Below are positions 1 through 4,772 of a stretch of 11,299 nt of DNA, one piece after another (within the stretch, counting starts at the first letter, position 1; each line of letters opens with the position of its first letter). Below the pieces are notes generated by a model. It worked only from the letters and a program-made list of their open reading frames with translations. It was not told the origin of the DNA and did no database searches. Location: contig JAQURU010000024.1 in assembly GCA_028715435.1 (NCBI GenBank), forward strand, positions 1 through 11,299, read 5' to 3'. The translations under genes were made by a program, and so were the position numbers. The stretch is from Minisyncoccota bacterium (GTDB taxonomy: Bacteria; Patescibacteriota; Minisyncoccia; Minisyncoccales; CG1-02-41-26).

Positions 1-921
1 TGCGAAAAAGGCCAAGAGCTTTTTCAATTTATTGGTCAAAATTGCGGCACACCCGATGCCCCGCAAAGTACGGGAAATCGGGTGTTTCGTGATTTTCTGC
101 CAAGGCCGTGCTTTAATGTTTTAGAAGGAGGAAGGCACGCTGGCAATGCTTTGGAGATTCAAGAATTCATGGCAGTTCCTTTTTTGGAAAGCTTTAAAGA
201 AAATTTAAGGGCTGCAAGTGAAATATATTACCATTTAAAAATGATGCTCATTAAAAATTTTGGAGATTTAGCAATGAATACTGGTTATGAATCAGGATTT
301 GCCCCGCCTTTAAAAAAAACAGAGCAAGCTTTGGATTTCTTAGAACAAGCAATTAACAAAGCGGGCTACTATAGTCAAACCACCATCGGGTTGGATGTGG
401 CTGCCAGCGAGCTTTTTTATAAAGGCCAGTATAGGCTCAACGGAGAACTGCAAAAACCGAAGAAAATTTTGGATTATTACGAAAAAATATGTTTGAAACA
501 TCCAATGATTTTTTTAGAAGATCCTTTTAGCGAGGATGACGAAGCAAGCTGGCAAGAGTTTCATGCAAAGCTCAAAACTCAAAGTTCAAAGTTGCTAATT
601 GTGGGGGATGATTTAACAGTTACAAATCCTGATAGGATACAGCAAGCAAAAGATAAAGGTTTGTGCGAGGGGGTTATTATCAAATTAAATCAAATTGGAA
701 CAGTGTCTCAAACAATAGATGCGGTTAATTTAGCTAAAAGCTTTGATTGGAAGGTTATTGTTTCTAATCGCTCGGGCGAAACCAACGATGATTTTATTGC
801 TGATTTTGCAGTTGGGGTTGGCGCTGATTTCATTAAAGCAGGCGCGCCAGCGGGTGGAGAACGGGTGGCGAAATACAATAGGTTATTGGAGATTGAAAAA
901 ATTTTAAATTCTAAACTTTAA
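1..921 (+). CDS. eno: Enolase (phosphopyruvate hydratase), 5'-truncated by window edge, divergent
   Basis: Interconverts 2-phosphoglycerate and phosphoenolpyruvate in the cytoplasm (glycolysis/gluconeogenesis). The frame is open from base 1, so the gene starts upstream; 306 residues are visible of a usual 420-430, lacking most of the N-terminal domain. The visible part is the end of that domain and the whole TIM barrel. In local numbering, family landmarks are GGRHA (H46), QEFM (E55), GYESGFAP (E97), GLD (D132), the metal ligands in LEDPF (E173) and GDD (203-204), K228 in IKLNQIGT, and K279 in IKAGAP. Oddities: the substrate-contacting His of the usual VSHRSGET (yeast His373) is Asn256; the usual GDEGG is GYESG; and residues about 13-30 form a longer linker before the LPRPCFNVLEGG strand than enolases normally have. 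A GTG at 82 is internal, not the start. The 3' end merges into an AT-rich repeat. Identity as an enolase-superfamily enolase is secure; full activity is less so. Confidence 0.9.
   Translation, partial: CEKGQELFQFIGQNCGTPDAPQSTGNRVFRDFLPRPCFNVLEGGRHAGNALEIQEFMAVPFLESFKENLRAASEIYYHLKMMLIKNFGDLAMNTGYESGFAPPLKKTEQALDFLEQAINKAGYYSQTTIGLDVAASELFYKGQYRLNGELQKPKKILDYYEKICLKHPMIFLEDPFSEDDEASWQEFHAKLKTQSSKLLIVGDDLTVTNPDRIQQAKDKGLCEGVIIKLNQIGTVSQTIDAVNLAKSFDWKVIVSNRSGETNDDFIADFAVGVGADFIKAGAPAGGERVAKYNRLLEIEKILNSKL
571..591 (+). repeat. Three tandem heptamers (YTCAAAR) inside enolase
   Basis: CTCAAAA, CTCAAAG and TTCAAAG lie head to tail and are followed by TTG. They encode LKTQSSK in the surface loop between the LEDPF and GDD metal-ligand strands, a loop a few residues longer than usual. 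Because seven is not a multiple of three, the same unit is read in three frames. This looks like a short simple-sequence expansion within the gene. Confidence 0.5.
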
Positions 922-929
922 ATTCTAAA
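903..929 (+). repeat. Direct repeat, 13 bp, spanning the enolase stop
   Basis: TTTAAATTCTAAA occurs at 903-915 and again at 917-929, one base apart. The first copy encodes the last residues of enolase (LNSK) and the second contains the TAA stop. The repeat opens an AT-rich, low-complexity spacer. Its origin is unknown. Confidence 0.55.
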
Positions 930-953
930 TCAAATATTAATTTTAAAATTACA

Positions 954-990
954 AATGTTAAATTACGAGCCCGTTTTAAAATTTAACATT
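954..990. repeat. Intergenic inverted repeat between eno and gpmA
   Basis: AATGTTAAATT (954-964) and AATTTAACATT (980-990) are perfect 11-bp inverted copies around a 15-base loop containing the only GC-rich stretch (CGAGCCCG) of the spacer. No T-run follows directly, so it is not a standard intrinsic terminator. It could be a processing hairpin or a remnant palindromic element. I saw no convincing promoter in 922-1012. Confidence 0.45.
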
Positions 991-1012
991 AAATTATTTA
1001 AAATTATTAGTT

Positions 1013-1699
1013 ATGTATAAAATTGTTTTATTGCGGCACGGAGAGAGCGAATGGAACGCCCAAAATAAATTTACTGGCTGGGTGGATATTGGGCTTACAA
1101 ACGAAGGAATAGCCCAAGCCAAGAAAGCAGGGCTTCTTTTAAAAGAAAAGGGTTTTGTATTTGATCTGGCTTTTACCTCGGTTTTGAAAAGGGCTGTGGA
1201 AACTTTAGAAATTGTGTTGGAAGTAATGGGGCTTTCTGCTATTGAAAAAGAAAAGGCCTGGCAATTAAACGAAAGGCATTATGGTTTATTACAGGGAGTA
1301 AATAAGCAAGAGGCAGTTGAAAGATTCGGTTTAGAGCAGGTGATTACCTGGAGAAGAGGATACAAAGCCAGGCCTCCGGGCATTGAAAAGGAAAATCCAG
1401 GCAGCGAATCATTGGAAGATGTTTTTAACAGGGTTTTTTCTTATTGGCAAGAAAAAATAGCGCCTGCTTTGCTTAACAAGAAAAAAATTTTAATTTCAGC
1501 CCACGGTAATTCCTTAAGGGCTTTAGTGAAAATGCTGGATAATATTTCAGACCATGAAATTGAAAAGGTTAATATTCCGATTGCTATTCCTTTGGTTTAC
1601 GAACTTAATGAAGATCTACAGCCAAACAAATCTTATTATCTAGGCGAAGAACAAGCAATAAACCAAGCTATTGAAAGTATTAGAAACCAAATTAAGTAA
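1013..1699 (+). CDS. gpmA: 2,3-bisphosphoglycerate-dependent phosphoglycerate mutase
   Basis: Interconverts 3- and 2-phosphoglycerate through a phosphohistidine, the step just before enolase, whose gene lies 91 bases upstream. 228 residues. Histidine phosphatase fold landmarks: LLRHGES with catalytic H9, the FTGWVDIGLTNEG segment, R60 (SVLKRA), ERHYG with the acid E87, WRRGY (113-117), and the second histidine in SAHGNSLRAL (H164), followed by NIPIAIPLVYEL. It is shorter than E. coli GpmA (250) mainly because the loop after WRRGYKARPPG is abbreviated: the chain reaches GSESLEDV almost at once, as in the short fission-yeast-type mutase. The ATG at 1013 gives the canonical N-terminus two residues before the first strand; no Shine-Dalgarno is visible. 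Function is confident. Confidence 0.95.
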   Translation: MYKIVLLRHGESEWNAQNKFTGWVDIGLTNEGIAQAKKAGLLLKEKGFVFDLAFTSVLKRAVETLEIVLEVMGLSAIEKEKAWQLNERHYGLLQGVNKQEAVERFGLEQVITWRRGYKARPPGIEKENPGSESLEDVFNRVFSYWQEKIAPALLNKKKILISAHGNSLRALVKMLDNISDHEIEKVNIPIAIPLVYELNEDLQPNKSYYLGEEQAINQAIESIRNQIK

Positions 1700-1702
1700 A
1701 AC

Positions 1703-1731
1703 TTGCGTTTTTTTATTGCATTTGTTAGAAT
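1703..1731 (+). promoter_or_regulatory. Candidate sigma70-type promoter for the redox/gap operon
   Basis: A -35-like TTGCGT (1703-1708), a 17-base spacer and a -10 TAGAAT (1726-1731, five of six consensus bases) lie in the 65-base gap after gpmA. Transcription would start near 1738, leaving a leader of about 27 bases before the ATG at 1765. The AT-rich background makes chance matches common. Confidence 0.45.
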
Positions 1732-1764
1732 TACTTTATTAATTAAAAAAGAATAAACAAAATT

Positions 1765-2736
1765 ATGCCAAAAGAACAAATAAAAAATATCGCAATTATT
1801 GTTTTAGCAGTGGCAGTTGTTGCGATGGGTTACTACACTGTTTATGGTTCGCCAATGAATTTATCGGGAAGCCAGGCCTCTACCAAAGCTATTGCTTATA
1901 TCAATGCCAAGGTCTTGTCAGGAGGCGACCAGGCAAGTTTAGACGGCAAGGTTTTAACAGAAAGCGGGCTTTATAAAATAAACATAAAAGTTGGGGCTGA
2001 TACCTTTCCTTCATATGTAAGCAAAGATGGCAAATTATTGTTTCCTCAAGTTATTCAAATTGAAGATGTTTCCTCTAGCCAAGCTAATAATTCAACGCCA
2101 GTTGATCCGGCTCAAGCTTGCCTTAATTTAGCTCCACAAAAATCTGATGCTCCTGCCTTAGAAGCTTTTGTGGTGAGCCAATGCCCTTATGGCTTGCAAA
2201 TGCAAAGGATTTTAGTGGCAATTGCAAAAAATACTCCAGAATTAGCCAATGACATAAAAATTAAATATATAGGCAGTGTGGAGGGAGGCAAGATAACTTC
2301 TATGCATGGCGATGAAGAAGCTCAAGAAAACTTAAGGCAAATTTGTATCAGAGAAGAGCAAAGCGCAAAATTTTTCGCTTACTTGGAGTGCTATCTTAAA
2401 GAAGGTAAAAGCGATTCTTGCTTAACTGCAGTTGGTGTTGACCAAAATGGCTTAAAAACTTGCATGGCTGGGAAAGGTCTAGAATATGCTCAAGAGGATT
2501 TCTCCCTTGCTAGCCAATATAATATTCAGGGTTCGCCAACCTTGATTTTGAATGGTAATCCAGCTAGTGAGTTTGATTTTGGAGGTAGAAGTGCCCAGGC
2601 AGTAAAAGAATTGATTTGCTGTGGATATAATTCGCCAATTTCAGCTTGTGCAACAGTTCTTTCCACTGAACAAGCCAACACTAGTTTCTCTGCTGATTAT
2701 AGCGGGGGAAGCTCTAGTGGGGGATCTTGCAATTAA
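1765..2736 (+). CDS. Membrane-anchored thioredoxin-fold protein, GILT/DsbA-like
   Basis: 323 residues. A single hydrophobic segment (about 8-24) after a charged N-terminus should anchor or export the protein, placing the rest outside the membrane. Residues about 36-100 form a small domain ending in YVSKDGKLLFP. The thioredoxin-like domain follows (about 132-275): strand EAFVVSQ, then the active-site motif CPYG (140-143), in which the second cysteine of CxxC is glycine; MHGDEEAQEN (180-189), resembling the CxHGxxECxxN signature of GILT thiol reductases but without its two cysteines; C194, C209, C219, C233; and the cis-Pro loop QGSPTLILNG (P258). A Cys-rich tail (C285, C286, C295, C322) ends in a Gly/Ser stretch. 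Ten cysteines in all. It is likely to reduce, isomerise or bind disulfides, but direction and substrate are unknown. The stop lies 3 bases before the glutaredoxin start, so the two are probably co-expressed. Confidence 0.8.
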   Translation: MPKEQIKNIAIIVLAVAVVAMGYYTVYGSPMNLSGSQASTKAIAYINAKVLSGGDQASLDGKVLTESGLYKINIKVGADTFPSYVSKDGKLLFPQVIQIEDVSSSQANNSTPVDPAQACLNLAPQKSDAPALEAFVVSQCPYGLQMQRILVAIAKNTPELANDIKIKYIGSVEGGKITSMHGDEEAQENLRQICIREEQSAKFFAYLECYLKEGKSDSCLTAVGVDQNGLKTCMAGKGLEYAQEDFSLASQYNIQGSPTLILNGNPASEFDFGGRSAQAVKELICCGYNSPISACATVLSTEQANTSFSADYSGGSSSGGSCN

Positions 2737-2739
2737 TAT

Positions 2740-2970
2740 ATGATTGTTAAAGTTTATTCCACAGAATTTTGCCCATACTGTGTGGCCTTAAAGGAATTTT
2801 TACATGAAAATAATATTGAATTCCAAGAAATTGATGTGACAGAAAATCAAAAAGCCCAAGAAGAAATGATAAGCAGGTCTGGGCAAATGGGGGTGCCAGT
2901 TGTTGAGATTGATGGAGAGATGATCATTGGTTTTGACCGTGAAAAAATTTCTCAACTACTTAAATTATGA
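2740..2970 (+). CDS. Glutaredoxin-like protein (NrdH/Grx family, CPYC)
   Basis: A 76-residue single-domain cytoplasmic thiol-disulfide carrier. The redox motif C11-P-Y-C14 follows the first strand (IVKVYSTEF), the cis-proline is P53 in MGVPVVEIDG, and the end is the usual GFDREKISQLL helix. This length and ending match small NrdH-like or YruB-like glutaredoxins. Partners (ribonucleotide reductase, peroxiredoxin, or the upstream thioredoxin-fold protein) cannot be told from sequence. It starts 3 bases after the thioredoxin-fold gene, and its TGA overlaps the next ATG (ATGA, 2967-2970), which suggests translational coupling to gap. Confidence 0.93.
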   Translation: MIVKVYSTEFCPYCVALKEFLHENNIEFQEIDVTENQKAQEEMISRSGQMGVPVVEIDGEMIIGFDREKISQLLKL

Positions 2971-3890
2971 TAAAAATTGGCATAAATGGTTTCGGCAGAA
3001 TTGGCATGCTAACAGCCAAGAGGATGAAAGAGCAGCATCCTTCTTTGGGATTAGTTGCTATTAATGATGTTTACCCCGTTAGAAGTTTCACTTCTAACGG
3101 GGTAAAGTTTTTTCAAGAAAAAGATCCAAGCGTTTTGCCCTGGAAAGAACTAGGAGTTGATATTGTTCTGGAGTGTTCCGGCTTTTTTACAGAAATTGAT
3201 GGAGCTGCAAAGCATATAACTGCTGGTTCTCGTAAAGTAATTATTTCCGCTCCTTCTGATTCTGAAGATATTCCAACTTATCTTTTGGGTATTAATCAAG
3301 AAAAGTATAATTCTCAAAAAGATAATATAATTTCAATGGGATCCTGCACCACTAATGCTGTGGCTCCTGTGGCTTCGATTGCTGATAAAGTTTTTGGCAT
3401 TGAAGCAGGATTTGTAAACACAATACACAGCTATACTAATTCCCAGAACAAACTATATCCTAGTTGGCGCAGTGATGCTGCCAGCCAATTAAGCATTATT
3501 CCTTCAACAACAGGAGCTACTAAAACAGTTGAAAAATGTTTGCCTCAATTAAAAGCTAAACTCAATGGCCTTTCTTTGCGTGTACCAACAGAAACTGTTT
3601 CTATCGTTGAATTTGTTTTTTTAGTGAAAAAGAAAGCAACAGCTCAACAGGTTAACGAAGCTTTAGAAAAGGCCAGTCAAGCTCAAGCATGGAAAAATAT
3701 TTTAAAATTTGAAAACAAAAAGCTCATTTCCAATGATTTAAAAGGCAGTGAGTATTCTTCTATTGTTGATGGAACTTTAACACAAACGTTTGGCAAATTA
3801 ATAAGGGTTTTTGCTTGGTATGACAATGAATGGGGATATTGTTGCCGTCTGGCTGAAATGGCCGAATACATCGGAAAGCAACTATTTTAG
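2967..3890 (+). CDS. gap: Glyceraldehyde-3-phosphate dehydrogenase, short form carrying a palindromic insert
   Basis: Oxidises glyceraldehyde-3-phosphate to 1,3-bisphosphoglycerate with NAD(P). 307 residues against a usual 330-335. Landmarks: GINGFGRIG (5-13), IND (32-34), catalytic C127 in SCTTN, H154 in IHSYTN (27 residues later, as in the family), STTGATK, RVPT, and WYDNEWGY (284-291). The shortfall lies in one place: between IND and KDPSVLPW there are 18 residues instead of roughly 44, so the usual helix and KYDS strand region of the Rossmann domain is missing and is replaced by VYPVRSFTSNGVK, encoded by a perfect palindrome (3070-3106). The rest aligns end to end and the frame is intact. 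Either a CPR-type reduced GAPDH or a damaged one. The start is set by the ATGA overlap with the glutaredoxin. A transposon lies one base after the stop. Confidence 0.9.
   Translation: MIKIGINGFGRIGMLTAKRMKEQHPSLGLVAINDVYPVRSFTSNGVKFFQEKDPSVLPWKELGVDIVLECSGFFTEIDGAAKHITAGSRKVIISAPSDSEDIPTYLLGINQEKYNSQKDNIISMGSCTTNAVAPVASIADKVFGIEAGFVNTIHSYTNSQNKLYPSWRSDAASQLSIIPSTTGATKTVEKCLPQLKAKLNGLSLRVPTETVSIVEFVFLVKKKATAQQVNEALEKASQAQAWKNILKFENKKLISNDLKGSEYSSIVDGTLTQTFGKLIRVFAWYDNEWGYCCRLAEMAEYIGKQLF
3070..3106. repeat. Palindromic element 1, inside gap
   Basis: TTTACCCCGTTAGAAGT (3070-3086) and its perfect 17-bp inverted copy (3090-3106) flank a TTC loop. It is read in frame as residues 35-47 of GAPDH. 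The other two forward frames hit a stop (TAG or TAA), so only this frame can survive in a gene. Its outer bases match the element at 8761-8812. The perfect arms in coding sequence suggest a recent insertion. Confidence 0.9.
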
Positions 3891-3891
3891 C

Positions 3892-3917
3892 ATAGGACGG
3901 GCCCTTACAACACATTT
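3892..3917 (+). repeat. Left terminal inverted repeat of RAYT element
   Basis: Begins ATAGGACGGGCC and ends CACATTT. It pairs with 4642-4667 at 23 of 26 positions, the mismatches being at 3904, 3905 and 3910. It abuts the transposase ATG (3918) with no spacer, so the entire 5' leader is terminal repeat and no ribosome-binding site exists. Confidence 0.85.
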
Positions 3918-4634
3918 ATGCCATATCGTAAAGATCAATTTACTAATAATGAAATTTATCATATAACGCTTCGTGGCATTGATGAAAAAAGAATCTTCAG
4001 AGACATTCACGATTATTACAGAATGATTTTTTCAGTTTATGAATTTAACAACGTAAAGCCGGTTTCCATTCAGCACAGAAGAAAAGAACGAGAGCGTTGG
4101 AAAAATAGCAAAAGTCTCTCTTCGGGCATTGAAGAGGATAAAAGAGAGAGGATAGTGGATATCCTCGCTTTTGTTTGGATGCCAAACCATATTCATCTTT
4201 TATTAAATCAACTTCAAGAAGGCGGTATCACAAAATTTATGAGAAAGGTTGGAACTGGCTTTGCCGCTTATTTTAATAAAAAGTATAATAAAAGCGGATA
4301 TGTTTTTCAGAACAGGTTTTTTAGTTTAAGAATCGACCATAACGAGCAATTAAAAAATGCTTTTACATATATTAATGTTAACCCTGCTTCTTTAGTAGAG
4401 CCTAAATGGAAAGAATTTGGCATAAAGGATTCTGATAAGGTCATAAATTTTTTAGAAAATTATAAATGGTCAAGTTACCAAGACTATCTTGGACGCGATA
4501 ATTTTCCATCTGTTACGCACAGAGGATTTATCACCAATATTTTTGGAGGCATTAATAATATTCAAAGATTTGTTGACAACTGGATATTGTATAAGAAAGA
4601 GTGTAGGGCCGAGTTTCTTAATGAGTTTGACTAA
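3918..4634 (+). CDS. REP-associated tyrosine transposase (Y1, IS200-like superfamily)
   Basis: 238 residues. HUH-type single-strand DNA nicking and joining enzyme. Landmarks: N-terminal EIYHITLRG strand (12-20) and FRDIHDYYRM; the metal-binding HUH core in WMPNHIHLLL (H91, H93); the helix with the likely nucleophile GTGFAAYFNKKYNKSGYVFQNRF (Y118 is the best candidate, Y123 the alternative); and the C-terminal YINVNPAS and YKWSSYQDYLG segments typical of RAYT/DUF1568 proteins. The gene appears complete. It starts directly at the end of the left terminal repeat with no Shine-Dalgarno, so expression probably depends on read-through from gap. RAYTs are known to act on REP-like palindromes, but the palindromes in this window do not match its own terminal repeats. 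Confidence 0.92.
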   Translation: MPYRKDQFTNNEIYHITLRGIDEKRIFRDIHDYYRMIFSVYEFNNVKPVSIQHRRKERERWKNSKSLSSGIEEDKRERIVDILAFVWMPNHIHLLLNQLQEGGITKFMRKVGTGFAAYFNKKYNKSGYVFQNRFFSLRIDHNEQLKNAFTYINVNPASLVEPKWKEFGIKDSDKVINFLENYKWSSYQDYLGRDNFPSVTHRGFITNIFGGINNIQRFVDNWILYKKECRAEFLNEFD

Positions 4635-4641
4635 TTACAAA

Positions 4642-4667
4642 AAATGTGCTGTACAGGCCCGTCCTAT
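4642..4667 (-). repeat. Right terminal inverted repeat of RAYT element
   Basis: Starts AAATGTG and ends GGCCCGTCCTAT, the inverted partner of 3892-3917. It contains the self-complementary octamer CTGTACAG (4649-4656), which is degenerate in the left copy, so the two ends are not equivalent. Confidence 0.85.
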
Positions 4668-4669
4668 AT

Positions 4670-4699
4670 AAATTTGGGGGGTTTTCCCCAAGTTTTTTT
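4670..4699 (+). terminator. Intrinsic terminator of the gap operon
   Basis: A stem of TTGGGG (4674-4679) with CCCCAA (4686-4691), extended by a T-G pair and three A-T pairs, closes a six-base GGTTTT loop and is followed by seven T (4693-4699). It lies just beyond the RAYT right end and most likely belonged to gap before the element inserted. Confidence 0.88.
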
Positions 4700-4726
4700 G
4701 TTTTTATCAATTGAAAGAGATATAAT
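4698..4726 (+). promoter_or_regulatory. Candidate promoter of the acs operon
   Basis: -35-like TTGTTT (4698-4703), a 17-base spacer and a perfect -10 TATAAT (4721-4726). The -35 overlaps the end of the terminator T-run. Transcription near 4733 gives a leader of about 40 bases to the ATG at 4773. A second TATAAT at 4741-4746 lacks a suitably spaced -35. Confidence 0.6.
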
Positions 4727-4772
4727 AAAATAATTAAAAGTATAATTAAGAATATCACTAAGTAATAAAAAT

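Larger units (their letters stand above)
3892..4667 (+). mobile_element. IS200-like / RAYT transposon with 26-bp imperfect terminal inverted repeats
   Basis: The element holds a single Y1-type transposase gene bounded by inverted repeats (3892-3917 and 4642-4667; 23 of 26 positions pair). No target duplication is seen, as expected for Y1 single-strand transposases. It begins one base after the gap stop codon and ends two or three bases before the terminator stem. Removing it in thought brings the gap stop right up to that terminator. The element therefore seems to have entered the 3' untranslated region of the gap operon. Confidence 0.8.

Noticed and set aside
82..84. GTG at 82 as the enolase start
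   Set aside because: The frame is open upstream to base 1 with enolase-like sequence (CEKGQELFQFIG), so the gene is truncated by the window, not begun here.
1688..1714. Possible terminator after gpmA (AAGT-AAA-ACTT then T-run)
   Set aside because: The stem is only four A-T-rich pairs and is separated from the T-run; too weak to call.
4489..4671. Small + strand ORF overlapping the transposase 3' end
   Set aside because: Out of frame with a well-supported transposase and ending in its terminal repeat; no family resemblance.
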